A stretch of DNA of 64,000 nt from Saccharopolyspora kobensis (GTDB lineage Bacteria > Actinomycetota > Actinomycetes > Mycobacteriales > Pseudonocardiaceae). Below, in pieces: positions 51,035 through 59,559 of this stretch. Positions within the stretch are counted from its first letter, which is position 1; every line of letters begins with the position of its first letter. A program made the position numbers and the translations under genes. The stretch covers positions 450,493 through 514,492 of the forward strand of contig NZ_FNVB01000006.1 in assembly GCF_900108315.1 (NCBI RefSeq). The letters run 5' to 3'. The notes under the pieces were generated by a model. That model ran no database searches. It saw nothing but the letters and a program-made list of their open reading frames with translations, and was not told where the DNA came from.

Positions 51035-52372
51035 TCAGGCGCCGAGCAGGCTCTGGCCGCAGACGCGCACGACGTTGCCGTTGACCCCGGCCGACGCGGG
51101 ATTGGCGTACCAGGCGATGGTCTCGGCCACGTCCACCGGCAGGCCGCCCTGGGACATGCTGTTCATCCGGCGACCCGCCTCCCGCACGAACAGCGGGATC
51201 GCCGCCGTCATCCGGGTCTCGATGAACCCGGGCGCGACCGCGTTGATCGTGGCGCCGCGGCCCGCGGCGATCGGTGCGCTGGACTGCACGTGCCCGATCA
51301 CCCCGGCCTTGGAGGCCGCGTAGTTGCCCTGCCCGACGTTGCCCGCGATGCCGCTCATCGAGGACACCCCGATGATCCGGCCGCCCGGCCGCAGCGGGGA
51401 GCCGTCCGCGAGCAGGACCTCGTTGATCCGCTCCTGCGAGGTCAGGTTCACCGCGAGCACCGAGTCCCACTGCTGCTCGGTCATCCGGCCGATCGTCTTG
51501 TCGCGGGTGATGCCGGCGTTGTGCACCACGACGTCGAGCCCGTCGTGGCGCTGCGCGAAGTGCTCGGCGATCCGCTGCGGCGCGTCGTCGGCGGTGATGT
51601 CCAGCTGCAGCGTGGAACCGCCGATGCGGTTGGCGACCGCGGCCAGTTCGCCGCCCTGCGCCGGGATGTCGAGGCAGACCACGTGCGCCCCGTCGCGGGC
51701 GAGGGTTTCCGCGATGGCCTCGCCGATCCCCCGCGATGCGCCGGTGACCAGCGCGACCTTGTCCCGCAGCGGTTTCTCCCAGTCCACCTCCGGCACCTCG
51801 GCCTGGCCGATGCGCACCACCTGGCCGGAGACGTAGGCGGACTTCGCGGAGAGCAGGAAGCGCAGCGTCGAGTCGACCGCGCCCTCAGCGCCTTCGGCGA
51901 CGTAGACCAGCTGGGCGGTCGCGCCGCGCTTGAGCTCCTTGCCCGCAGTGCGGACGAAGCCTTCGAGGGCGCGCTGCGCGGTCGCCTCCCGCGGATCGTT
52001 CAGGGCTTCCGGCGGTGTGCCGAGCACGATCACCCGGCCGCAGCGGTCGATCTGCCGGATCGTCGGGCCGAAGAACTCGTGCAGCGCCCGCAGCCGTTCG
52101 CTGCTGCGGATGCCGGTCGCGTCGAAGACCAGCCCGGCGTAGCGCTCACCTTCCGCGGGTTCGTGGTGGACCTGGGCCTGGACGTCCTTGGCGACGGCGG
52201 CGACGGTTTCGCCGAGCCGGCCGTTCGGGGCGCCGCCGAGCAGCACCGGACCGGCGACCACCGGCTCGCCCGGCCGGTGGCGGCGCAGCGGTGTCGGCGC
52301 GGGCAGGCCGAGTCGCTTGACGACCTGCCGCCCGAGCGCGGACGAGGTGAACTGCTGGTATCGGTCGGCCAT
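51035..52372 (-). CDS. fabG4: FabG4-type 3-oxoacyl-thioester reductase
   Basis: A 445-residue member of the long 3-oxoacyl reductase group. The N-terminal ~200 residues are a flavodoxin-like domain without its cofactor site. The C-terminal SDR domain has VALVTGASRGIGEAIA for NADH, NAGITRDKTIGRM, catalytic Ser in VSSMSGIAG, and YAASK. The N-terminal extension is diagnostic of FabG4 (Rv0242c), which prefers long acyl-CoA. ATG 52372 follows GGGAGTGG; ATG 52384 is in frame. It is divergent from the thiolase gene over a perfect 24-bp palindrome. Confidence 0.92.
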   Translation of the reverse strand: MADRYQQFTSSALGRQVVKRLGLPAPTPLRRHRPGEPVVAGPVLLGGAPNGRLGETVAAVAKDVQAQVHHEPAEGERYAGLVFDATGIRSSERLRALHEFFGPTIRQIDRCGRVIVLGTPPEALNDPREATAQRALEGFVRTAGKELKRGATAQLVYVAEGAEGAVDSTLRFLLSAKSAYVSGQVVRIGQAEVPEVDWEKPLRDKVALVTGASRGIGEAIAETLARDGAHVVCLDIPAQGGELAAVANRIGGSTLQLDITADDAPQRIAEHFAQRHDGLDVVVHNAGITRDKTIGRMTEQQWDSVLAVNLTSQERINEVLLADGSPLRPGGRIIGVSSMSGIAGNVGQGNYAASKAGVIGHVQSSAPIAAGRGATINAVAPGFIETRMTAAIPLFVREAGRRMNSMSQGGLPVDVAETIAWYANPASAGVNGNVVRVCGQSLLGA

Positions 52373-52443
52373 TGCCACTCCCACGGATGTCCGGTAGCTC
52401 GACGTCTGAGCCTGTAAGTGGTTGTTCTGCTTGGTCGCTCGGC

Positions 52444-52491
52444 GGAACCCGCCGGTGGTCGCCCTGCGTGCTCAACGCGGCTGCCGCCGCT
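52444..52491. repeat. Dispersed intergenic repeat, family R3 copy 4
   Basis: ggaacccgccggtggtcgcc ctgcgtgctcaacgcggctg ccgccgct aligns with the 49111 and 42862 copies, with small changes in the middle. It is in the FabG4/thiolase divergent region, 33 bp from the palindrome at 52525. Confidence 0.65.
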
Positions 52492-52524
52492 CGCGAGACG
52501 CGGACGGCATCCGTCGACAGGTTC

Positions 52525-52548
52525 CTAACCTACCCGCGGGTAGGTTAG
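52525..52548. promoter_or_regulatory. Perfect 24-bp palindrome between FabG4 and thiolase genes
   Basis: Arms CTAACCTACCCG and CGGGTAGGTTAG are exact complements. It lies 40 bp before the thiolase start and 152 bp before the FabG4-type start. Its centre ACCTACCCGCGGGTA is the closest match in the window to the palindrome ahead of TetR at 49205, so one TetR protein may bind both. Confidence 0.75.
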
Positions 52549-52587
52549 ATTGACCAGGGAACATCGCAGCAACCAGGGAGTCAGGCC

Positions 52588-53868
52588 ATGGCCACCGCTC
52601 GACGAGTCGCGATCATCGGCGGCAACCGGATCCCGTTCGCGCGGTCCGGCGGCCCTTACGCCCGCGCCGCCAACCAGGACATGCTGACCGCCGCGCTGGA
52701 CGGACTGGTCGCGCGCTTCGGCCTGCAGGGCGAGCGGATCGGCGAGTTCGTGGCGGGCGCGGTGCTCAAGCACAGCCGCGACTTCAACCTCGCCCGCGAG
52801 ACCGTGCTCGGCTCCAAGCTGGATCCCCGCACTCCCGCGCACGACGTGCAGATGGCCTGCGCGACCGGGCTGGAAGCCGTGGTCTCGGTGGCCAACAAGA
52901 TCGCCCTCGGGCAGCTCGACGTCGGCATCGCCGGTGGCGTCGACTCGGCCAGCGACGCGCCGATCGCGGTCAACGACGACCTGCGTCGCGTCCTGCTGCG
53001 CGCCAACCACGCCAAGACCGCGGCCGGTCGGCTCAAAGCGCTGAGCGGCGTCCGCCCGCAGCACATCGTCCCGGAGATCCCGCGCAACGCCGAACCGCGC
53101 ACCGGGCTGTCCATGGGCGAGCACGCCGCGAAGACCGCGCTGGCCTGGGAAATCAGCCGGGAAGCGCAGGACGAGCTGGCCGCGCGCAGCCACCAGCGGC
53201 TCGCCGCCGCCTACGAGCGCGGCTTCTTCGACGACCTGCTGACCTCCTACCAGGGCGTGGCCCGCGACCAGAACCTGCGCCCGGACAGCACCGCCGAGAA
53301 GCTCGCCAAGCTCAAGCCGGTGTTCGGCCGCGGCGAGGACGCGACCATGACGGCGGGCAACTCGACGCCACTGACCGACGGCGCGGCCACGGTCCTGCTG
53401 GCCAGCGAGGAGTGGGCGGCGCAGCGGCGGCTGCCGGTGCTGGCCTACCTCGGTGACGTGGTGTCGGCGTCGGTGGACCACGTCAGCGGCGACGAAGGGC
53501 TGCTGATGGCCCCGGCCTACGCGGTCCCGCAGCTGCTCGACCGCACCGGCCTGGGGTTGGGCGACTTCGACTTCTACGAGGTGCACGAGGCGTTCGCCTC
53601 GCAGGTGCTGGCGACGCTGAAGGCCTGGCAGGACCCGGAGTTCTGCAAGGACCGCCTCGGCCGCGCCGAACCGCTCGGCGAGATCGACCCGGCGAAGCTC
53701 AACGTGGTGGGCTCGTCCCTGGCGGCGGGGCACCCCTTCGCCGCGACGGGCGGCCGGATCGTGGCGACGCTGGCGAAGCTGCTGGCCGAGAAGGGCTCCG
53801 GCCGCGGCCTGATCTCCATCTGCGCGGCGGGCGGCCAGGGCATGACGGCCGTCCTCGAACGCCCCTGA
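52588..53868 (+). CDS. Acetyl-CoA acetyltransferase/3-ketoacyl-CoA thiolase
   Basis: A 426-residue thiolase, which cleaves 3-ketoacyl-CoA with CoA or condenses acyl-CoAs. The nucleophilic Cys lies in VQMACATGLEA (Cys91); VGSSLAAGHPFAATGG holds the catalytic His, and ICAAGGQGMTAVLE the second Cys. An EVHEAFASQV helix is present. The position beside MaoC and FabG4-type genes repeats the mycobacterial Rv0241c-Rv0243 (fadA2) set. ATG 52588 has a GGGAG site. It is convergent with the methyltransferase after four bases. Confidence 0.93.
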   Translation: MATARRVAIIGGNRIPFARSGGPYARAANQDMLTAALDGLVARFGLQGERIGEFVAGAVLKHSRDFNLARETVLGSKLDPRTPAHDVQMACATGLEAVVSVANKIALGQLDVGIAGGVDSASDAPIAVNDDLRRVLLRANHAKTAAGRLKALSGVRPQHIVPEIPRNAEPRTGLSMGEHAAKTALAWEISREAQDELAARSHQRLAAAYERGFFDDLLTSYQGVARDQNLRPDSTAEKLAKLKPVFGRGEDATMTAGNSTPLTDGAATVLLASEEWAAQRRLPVLAYLGDVVSASVDHVSGDEGLLMAPAYAVPQLLDRTGLGLGDFDFYEVHEAFASQVLATLKAWQDPEFCKDRLGRAEPLGEIDPAKLNVVGSSLAAGHPFAATGGRIVATLAKLLAEKGSGRGLISICAAGGQGMTAVLERP

Positions 53869-53872
53869 CCGC

Positions 53873-54625
53873 TCACCTGCGGGCTTCCACGAGCGTCCGC
53901 GTGGCGTGGGCGATGAACGCGCCGTCGCGCCGGATCTGCTCGTGGAGGTCGCGCAGGCGGTCGAGGTGCGCCTCGACGGTGAAGCCGGGGACCGTCCAGA
54001 TCACCTTGCGCAGGAAGTAGACGACCGCGCCGATGTCGGCGAACTCCGCGCGCAGCCGCTCGCTGCGGATGTCCACCACCTCCAGGCCCGCGGCGCGGGC
54101 GTCCGCGGCCTCCAGTTCCGGGTGGCGCTTGCGGCGCGCTTCGGGCTGCGGGCCGAGGAAGTGCTCCACCAGCTCCCACATGGTGCCCGGGCCGACGTGC
54201 TGGGCGAAGTACGTCCCGCCCGGCTTCAGCACCCGGGCGATCTCCGACCACCACACGGTGGCCGGATGCCTGCTCGTCACCAGGTCGAAGGCCGCGTCGG
54301 CGAACGGCAGCGGCGGCTCGTCCGGGTCCGCGACGACGACCGCGCCCAGCGGGTGCAGCAGCTCTGTCGCCACCGCCACGTTCGGCGGCCAGGACTCGGT
54401 GGCCACCATGACCGGCGGGAAGCGCGGCACCCCGGCCAGCACTTCCCCGCCACCGGTCTGGACGTCCAGCGCCGCGGACGCCAGCGCCAAGCGCTGGCCG
54501 AGCAACCGCTGGTAGCCCCACGAAGGCCGCTGCTCGGTCGCCCGGCCGTCCAGCCAGGAGAAGTCCCAGCCCTCGACCGGAGCGGCCTCGGCCTCGGCCA
54601 CCAACTCCTCGAACGAACGCGACAT
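53873..54625 (-). CDS. SAM-dependent class I methyltransferase
   Basis: A 250-residue methyltransferase-like protein. The SAM-binding strand LDVQTGGGEVL stands where motif I is expected (GxGxG-like GGGE); PLPFADAAFDLVTSRHP is the usual motif II/III region, and ARVLKPGGTYFAQHVG motif IV. The C-terminal region includes DIGAVVYFLRKVIWTVPGF, conserved in this uncharacterised group. It lies between lipid genes without clear link. Substrate is unknown. Confidence 0.85.
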   Translation of the reverse strand: MSRSFEELVAEAEAAPVEGWDFSWLDGRATEQRPSWGYQRLLGQRLALASAALDVQTGGGEVLAGVPRFPPVMVATESWPPNVAVATELLHPLGAVVVADPDEPPLPFADAAFDLVTSRHPATVWWSEIARVLKPGGTYFAQHVGPGTMWELVEHFLGPQPEARRKRHPELEAADARAAGLEVVDIRSERLRAEFADIGAVVYFLRKVIWTVPGFTVEAHLDRLRDLHEQIRRDGAFIAHATRTLVEARR

Positions 54626-54734
54626 GCCCCCATCGTCCCGCCCAACGCCACCGAATTTCCGCTCGGGCGCTGCGGGCGTCTGAAGTTGGCCAGGGTCTGG
54701 GTGACGTCGCGCGGCTCGGGAGCGAGGCCCTGCG

Positions 54735-56021
54735 TCACCAGGCGGGTGCGGCTGCGCCGTAAGGGTGCGGGGACGGCCAGGTGAGGGCGCGGCCGTCGAG
54801 TCGGCCGGGTGGAGCGACGGCGGTGATGCCGCCTCCCGGCGAGGTCAGCCACGGCTCGACGTTCACCGGGGCCGCTGGGCGTTCGGTGCGGGGTCGGTCC
54901 AGGAGCCAGTGCGCGGTGCGGGCCAGCGAGAGCTCTCGCAGCCAGGTTCCGCCGTGCTCGGACTGGCGGCGGAGGCCGTCCAGGGCCGCTGCCGCGCAGA
55001 GGTATCCCGTGCCGTGGTCCAGGAGTTGGCAGGGCAGCGCGCCAGGTTCGTCCGAAGTGGACTCCGCGGTCGCGATCCCGGAGGCCGCCTGCACGATGCT
55101 GTCGAAACCGCGCCGGTCGCCCCACGGGCCCGAATTCCCCCACGCGGACAGGGAGACCACCACCAGGCCGGGGTGCCGCTCGGCCAGCGACTCGAAGTCC
55201 AGCCCGAACCGGTCGAGCGCACCCGGGCGGTAGCCGTGCACCAGCACGTCCGCCCCGTCGAGCAGTTCGTGCAGCTTCGCGAGGCCTTCCGGCGCGCGGG
55301 CGTCGAGCACCGCGCTGCGCTTGCCGAGCAGCGCGTCGTAGCTGCCCGGTCGTTCCGGTCGGTGCGGCGGGTCGATGCGCAGGACGTCCGCACCGAGCGC
55401 CGCGAGGAACCGGGTGCACACCGGACCGGCGATCACCCTGGTCAGGTCGAGCACCTGGAACCGGCCGCGCCGGGGCGACGCATCGCCGACCTGGCGAGTG
55501 CTCACGAGCGGCTGCGCGTCCACCGCCCGCCCCGGTGGTTCGGCGCGCCACTGCTCGGGGCCGCGCACCGCGGCGGCGATTCCGCCGGCTGCGACCACGC
55601 GGGCCTCCACCTCCCGCGCCGGCAGTTCCGCGATCACCGATCCCACCGCGGCGACGTCGTCGGACGTGCCGAGCGCGCGCTGCAGGGCTTCGCGATGCCA
55701 CGGGTAGTTGCCGTGCGTCCGGACCCAGCCATCGGATGCCCGCCAGAACCGGGACATCGGCGCGAAGCCGTCCTGCGGCGGCTGGCCGTTCAGGCGGAGG
55801 TGGGCCTCGCTGCGCACCGCGGCGGCGACGTGCCCGGTGGCGAGCTCCGCCGGGCCTGCGGCCAGCAGCGCTGCTCCGATGCACGCGATAGCGGTGTCCT
55901 CGACCGGGAGCCTGGCCGACAGGTGCCCGAGTTCGCCGGTCACGACCAGCTCGTCCGCGCTGCGCTCGATGCCCAGCGCTTCCAGAGCTCCGGCGAGTGC
56001 CCGACGCCATTCCGCTGCCAT
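54735..56021 (-). CDS. CaiB/BaiF-type (family III) CoA transferase
   Basis: A 428-residue protein. The conserved family III core begins at about residue 185 (LDLTRVIAGPVCTRFLAALGADVLRIDPP) with GKRSAVLDAR, DVLVHGYRPGALDRFG and VVVSLSAWGNSGPWGDRRGFDSIVQAASG. The N-terminal ~180 residues are another, diverged domain of the same family (HLSARLPVEDTAIACIGAALLAA). This two-part form is seen in some actinobacterial CoA transferases. It moves CoA between carboxylic acids; substrates are unknown. Confidence 0.85.
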   Translation of the reverse strand: MAAEWRRALAGALEALGIERSADELVVTGELGHLSARLPVEDTAIACIGAALLAAGPAELATGHVAAAVRSEAHLRLNGQPPQDGFAPMSRFWRASDGWVRTHGNYPWHREALQRALGTSDDVAAVGSVIAELPAREVEARVVAAGGIAAAVRGPEQWRAEPPGRAVDAQPLVSTRQVGDASPRRGRFQVLDLTRVIAGPVCTRFLAALGADVLRIDPPHRPERPGSYDALLGKRSAVLDARAPEGLAKLHELLDGADVLVHGYRPGALDRFGLDFESLAERHPGLVVVSLSAWGNSGPWGDRRGFDSIVQAASGIATAESTSDEPGALPCQLLDHGTGYLCAAAALDGLRRQSEHGGTWLRELSLARTAHWLLDRPRTERPAAPVNVEPWLTSPGGGITAVAPPGRLDGRALTWPSPHPYGAAAPAW

Positions 56022-56308
56022 GCCCAGATGTTCGGCGCACAGCCCGCGGCCCGCAGCAACCGACGGGGAAGATCACAGTGCGCGCATCGGAATCTCTAGC
56101 GGCCTGTACCTCCTCTGCTAGAAAGTCGGATACTCGGCGATCTGGTGATTTGTCGACTTCTCGCTAGATCTGCAGACCCGGCCCGGCTCCGCCGGGCGTG
56201 CTCACGAGTCGGGGCGCCCACGTCACCGCCCGGCGCTCCGTTGAGCAGGGAGTGCGCGGCGCTGCTGGTGGTGAGTCACAGCGCTGCGGTGGGGTGCGGC
56301 AGCGGCAG
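56022..56308. other. Gene-free stretch upstream of the CoA transferase
   Basis: 287 bp, relatively AT-rich near 56105-56170 (agaaagtcggatactcggcg and around). It probably holds the CoA-transferase promoter. No dyad stands out. Confidence 0.4.
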
Positions 56309-56824
56309 TCACGACCGCCTGGTTCCGCTGGAGGCCCGCCCCGGCGCGGCTGCGCGCCCGAGGCCGAGTCGCCGAGAGGCGTGGACGAGGGCTCGGGCCA
56401 GTCGAGCGGGCGGGGAATCCGGCTCCGGCGGGTGCACCGGCCGGATCCGTCCGTTGTGGATCGCGGTGAACTGCCACCCGCCCGCACCGCGGACGGCGAC
56501 GATCGTGTTCCGGGTGAGGCGCCGCTTCGGCAGCTTGGTCCGCCAGGCGGTGAGCACGGAACCGGTGGCCTGGACGACCGCAACACCGTCCGAGACGTGC
56601 CGGATCGACTCGATCCGGCCGACCAGGGCGGAGTCGTAGAGCACGCCGCGGAAGAGCTTGTCGTGGGAGGCGATGACCGGTTCTCGCCCCTGCGCGCGGG
56701 TGCCGTCGTAGGAGATGTAGTCGCAGTCGGCCGTGAAGCACTCGCCGTAGGCGCGGGCATCACCGCCGGTCCAGGCGGTGCACATGCGCTCGAACAGCGC
56801 GGTGATCTGCTCGTCGTCGGTCAT
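56309..56824 (-). CDS. SnoaL-like (SgcJ/EcaC-type) protein
   Basis: A 171-residue protein with an N-terminal NTF2/SnoaL fold (ITALFERMCTAWTGGDARAYGECFTADCDYISYDGTRAQG) and a closing IVAVRGAGGWQFTAIHNGRIRP. Such proteins act as cyclases, hydroxylases or small-molecule binders. The last ~35 residues are basic and low complexity. ATG 56824 overlaps the MarR stop (ATGA at 56821-56824), so the two are coupled and the SnoaL protein may make or remove the ligand sensed by MarR. Confidence 0.85.
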   Translation of the reverse strand: MTDDEQITALFERMCTAWTGGDARAYGECFTADCDYISYDGTRAQGREPVIASHDKLFRGVLYDSALVGRIESIRHVSDGVAVVQATGSVLTAWRTKLPKRRLTRNTIVAVRGAGGWQFTAIHNGRIRPVHPPEPDSPPARLARALVHASRRLGLGRAAAPGRASSGTRRS

Positions 56825-57360
56825 CGCTGCTGCTCCGGGTCCTGCTCGGGAGAAGCGGTCGCTCGGTGGCCGCCCGGCGAGAGCGCCTGTGCGCGCAGCA
56901 GCGCACCGCGCTGGTAGGCGAAGTCGGTCACGCGGGTGAGGAACTCGGAGATCGCGGTCAACTGGTGCGCGTCGAAGCCCTCGACCAGCGCGTCGGTGGC
57001 GACCGGCAGCGAGTCGAACACCGCCTGGACCTCGCGCACCGCCTTGGCCGTGGGGCGCAGCACCTGCTTGCGCCGGTCGTGCGGGTGGGGTTCGCGGGCC
57101 AGCAGCCCGGACCGCTCCAACCGCGCGACCACGCCGGTGGTCGCACCGGTGGTGAGCCCGGTGATCGCGGCGAGCTCGCTCGCGGTCATCGGGGCCCGTT
57201 CGTGCAGCAGGTCCAGGCACTTGAGGTCGGTCGGGCCGAGCCCCAGGCGTTCGGCCAGCGCGTGGTGGTAGAGCACGGTCGCGGTGCTGTACCTGCGGGA
57301 CAGCGGGCCGGTGATCTCCGCGGCCAGTGCGGCGCGATCCGGGCGTTCTTCGGTGCCCAT
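56821..57360 (-). CDS. MarR-family regulator
   Basis: A 179-residue protein. The winged helix is TASELAAITGLTTGATTGVVARLERSGLLAREPHPHDRRKQVLRPT (about residues 58-105), flanked by dimerisation helices. AAGGGAG stands seven bases before ATG 57360. A C-terminal basic tail is longer than in most MarR proteins. Its own operator GCTTAG-TTG-CTAAGC is in the promoter region at 57382. It is co-transcribed with the SnoaL-like gene. Confidence 0.9.
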   Translation of the reverse strand: MGTEERPDRAALAAEITGPLSRRYSTATVLYHHALAERLGLGPTDLKCLDLLHERAPMTASELAAITGLTTGATTGVVARLERSGLLAREPHPHDRRKQVLRPTAKAVREVQAVFDSLPVATDALVEGFDAHQLTAISEFLTRVTDFAYQRGALLRAQALSPGGHRATASPEQDPEQQR

Positions 57361-57381
57361 CGGCAACTCCCTTCTAAACTC

Positions 57382-57396
57382 GCTTAGTTGCTAAGC
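57382..57396. promoter_or_regulatory. MarR operator-like palindrome
   Basis: GCTTAG and CTAAGC flank TTG, 22 bp upstream of the MarR ATG. It is AT-rich against the background, typical for MarR autorepression. It also lies about 110 bp before the divergent ATPase gene. Confidence 0.65.
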
Positions 57397-57502
57397 TAAT
57401 TCGACGGCCGCGAGTGGTCAAGAACGGAGGTGCAACACGCCGATGGGGACTTCTCGCCGAATATCGGGACAGCGCTAGACGGCTGGATACAGTCCGAGAG
57501 CT

Positions 57503-58693
57503 ATGGACCCGGTTCGCAATCCCTTCGCCCCCGGCGCCGGGCAGCGGCCGCCCGAACTCGCCGGACGGGCCCGCGAGCTCGACGCCTTCGAAGTCGTGCT
57601 CGAACGCGTCGCCCGAGGTCGGCCCGAGCGCAGCCTGGTGCTCACCGGCCTGCGCGGCGTGGGCAAGACGGTGCTGCTCGGTGAGCTGCGGTCGATGGCG
57701 CTGCGCCGGGGCTGGGGCGCGGGCAAGGTCGAGGCGCGACCGGAGGCCGGGCTGCGGCGGCCGCTGTCCGCTGCGCTGCACCGCGCGATCCGCGACCTGG
57801 CCGTGCGCCACCGCGCGCCGGACCGCGTCGAGCAGGTCCTGGCCGTGCTCAAGGCCTTCGCGCTCAAGACCAATCCCGACGGCGCCAAGCTCCGCGACCG
57901 GTGGCAGCCGGGCATCGACGTGCCCGCCGCGCAGGGCCGCGCCGACTCCGGCGACATCGAGATCGACCTGGTCGAGCTGTTCACCGAGGTCGCCGAGCTG
58001 GCCGCCGACGTCGGTTCCGGGATCGCGCTGCTGATCGACGAGATGCAGGACGTGCCGACCGAGGACGTCTCCGCATTGTGCGCGGCCTGCCACGAGCTGT
58101 CCCAGTCAGGTGCGCCGCTGGTGGTGGTCGGTGCCGGCCTGCCGCACCTGCCCGTGGTGCTGTCGGCGAGCAAGTCCTACTCCGAGCGGTTGTTCCGGTA
58201 CGTGCGGATCGACCGGCTGGACCGCTCGGACGCCGACCGCGCGGTGCTCGCGCCCATCGAGCGCGAGGAAGCCGAGATCACCCCGGAGGCCCTGGACGCG
58301 CTGTTCGACATCTCCGGCGGCTACCCGTACTTCGTGCAGTCGTACGGGAAGGCGACCTGGGACGCGGCGGTGCGCAGCGAGATCGGCGCGGAGGACGTGC
58401 GGCTGGCCGCGCCGGAGGCCGAGTCGGAGCTGGCCGTCGGGTTCTTCGGCTCCCGCTACGAGCGGGCCACCCCGGCCGAGCGGGAGTACCTGCGGGCGAT
58501 GGCGGAGCTGGTGGAGGGCCGCGACGAACCGGCCCCGACCGCTTCCATCGCGCAGTACCTGGAGCGCCGCCCGTCCTCGCTGTCCCCGGCGCGGGACAGC
58601 CTGATCAAGAAGGGCCTAGTCTACTCCGGCGAGCGCGGCCTGATCGCCTTCACCGTGCCGCACTTCGGCCGCTACCTGCTCACGCAGGACTGA
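57503..58693 (+). CDS. AAA/Orc1-like ATPase
   Basis: A 396-residue NTPase. Walker A is LTGLRGVGKTVLL (about residue 49); Walker B is ALLIDEMQDV; sensor 1 VVVGAGLPHL. A C-terminal winged-helix-like part (YLRAMAELVEGRD ... VYSGERGLIAFTVPHFGRYL) follows. This Orc1/Cdc6-like architecture is widespread in actinobacteria as orphan ATPases and is not evidence for an origin. Its 3' end overlaps the membrane gene on the other strand by 14 bases. Function unknown. Confidence 0.85.
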   Translation: MDPVRNPFAPGAGQRPPELAGRARELDAFEVVLERVARGRPERSLVLTGLRGVGKTVLLGELRSMALRRGWGAGKVEARPEAGLRRPLSAALHRAIRDLAVRHRAPDRVEQVLAVLKAFALKTNPDGAKLRDRWQPGIDVPAAQGRADSGDIEIDLVELFTEVAELAADVGSGIALLIDEMQDVPTEDVSALCAACHELSQSGAPLVVVGAGLPHLPVVLSASKSYSERLFRYVRIDRLDRSDADRAVLAPIEREEAEITPEALDALFDISGGYPYFVQSYGKATWDAAVRSEIGAEDVRLAAPEAESELAVGFFGSRYERATPAEREYLRAMAELVEGRDEPAPTASIAQYLERRPSSLSPARDSLIKKGLVYSGERGLIAFTVPHFGRYLLTQD

Positions 58694-59075
58694 AGAACCG
58701 GTTGGCGGCGGGCCGGAACATCGCGATCACCGCGCCGACCACGGCGAGCACGTGCGCGCTGCGCACGACGAGGAAGACCCAGTCGGCAGGCCCGGCGGGC
58801 AGCTCCATCCCGCCGACCAGCGCGGGCCCGACCATGCTCAGCAGGCCGACGCCGCCCAGCAGCACGGCCAGCGTGGTGCGGGCCCAGTTCCGGCCGTGGC
58901 GCAGCTGGAGGACCAGCGCCACCAGCGCGGCGTAGACGAGCATCCGGACCGCGCCCGCCGGCAGCAGGTCTTGCGGCGAGGACAGGACGTTGAGCAGCGT
59001 TTCCAGGACGCCGGCGCCGATCGCGATCAGCCAGAGCAGGATCGGGGTCCGCACCGCTTCGGGGGCCTTCGGCAT
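58680..59075 (-). CDS. Small four-helix membrane protein (paralogue of 60078)
   Basis: A 131-residue protein with four membrane helices (LLWLIAIGAGVLETLLN, MLVYAALVALVLQL, TTLAVLLGGVGLLSMV, VLAVVGAVIAMF). The central HGRNWARTTLAVLLG and the C-terminal RPAANRFF match GRSRARTTLAVVAG and TPSNQYF of the gene at 60078, so they are paralogues of one family (DUF-type). AAGGTGG precedes ATG 59075. The function is unknown. Confidence 0.8.
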   Translation of the reverse strand: MPKAPEAVRTPILLWLIAIGAGVLETLLNVLSSPQDLLPAGAVRMLVYAALVALVLQLRHGRNWARTTLAVLLGGVGLLSMVGPALVGGMELPAGPADWVFLVVRSAHVLAVVGAVIAMFRPAANRFFSPA

Positions 59076-59443
59076 GATCCACCTTCCAGAGCGATCCTCG
59101 AAGTGTGGACGCGTGATAGCCGCAGGTCATCGGGGGAAAGCCTGGACATCGCCCCTAGGTGATCGGGTTCTATAAGCAAATCTAGTGATCTGGCTATACA
59201 TCCGGATACAGGGCGATCGGGCCCGCCCGCGGAGCGACTTCAGGGTGACGTGGAACACATGTTTGTAAGGGTGTAACGAGCGGGCGGTGGGTGTCGATAT
59301 GCATCATGACCCCGCGGTGCTGTCGGACCCCCGACCTGGCAGCATCGCGGGGCTTTCCAACTCCGGCACTTCTGCCGCCATCCAGTTCACGTCCGCCGCA
59401 CCCGGCACCGTTCCCGGGCATCGCTGCGCGAAGGGAGTCGAAA
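59076..59443. other. Upstream region of the small peptide/YunG pair
   Basis: 368 bp with no gene-like frame. It contains the hairpin at 59310-59352 and, just before, an AT-rich promoter-like segment (acacatgtttgtaagggtgt at about 59250). Confidence 0.5.
59310..59352 (+). promoter_or_regulatory. Leader hairpin upstream of the 28-residue peptide
   Basis: CCCCGCGGTGCTG and CAGCATCGCGGGG pair over 13 positions (one G-T) around a 17-base loop, and the sequence continues CTTTCC. It lies about 60 bp downstream of the presumed promoter and 90 bp before the peptide start, so it may be an attenuator-type terminator or a leader structure. Confidence 0.45.
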
Positions 59444-59530
59444 ATGGAAATCGTGATCGTCCTGCTCGGCGCTCTCGTGCCGGCCCTGGCGGCCGCCCCG
59501 TACTACGTCCGGGACCGCAACCGGCGGTGA
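59444..59530 (+). CDS. 28-residue hydrophobic peptide
   Basis: MEIVIVLLGALVPALAAAPYY ends in VRDRNRR: one membrane helix with a basic tail. AAGGGAG stands seven bases before ATG 59444, an excellent site. The stop (59528-59530) overlaps an ATG of the YunG-like gene (59530), so they are probably coupled. It is too short for most annotation pipelines. It could be a leader peptide, a membrane-protein partner or a toxin-like peptide. Confidence 0.6.
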   Translation: MEIVIVLLGALVPALAAAPYYVRDRNRR

Positions 59531-59559
59531 TGTCGGTGGTCCCGGGCAGGGTGCCCGGC

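Noticed and set aside
57503..58693. Orc1-like ATPase as marker of a replication origin
   Set aside because: Such orphan ATPases are common in actinobacteria; no DnaA boxes, iterons or parAB are near.
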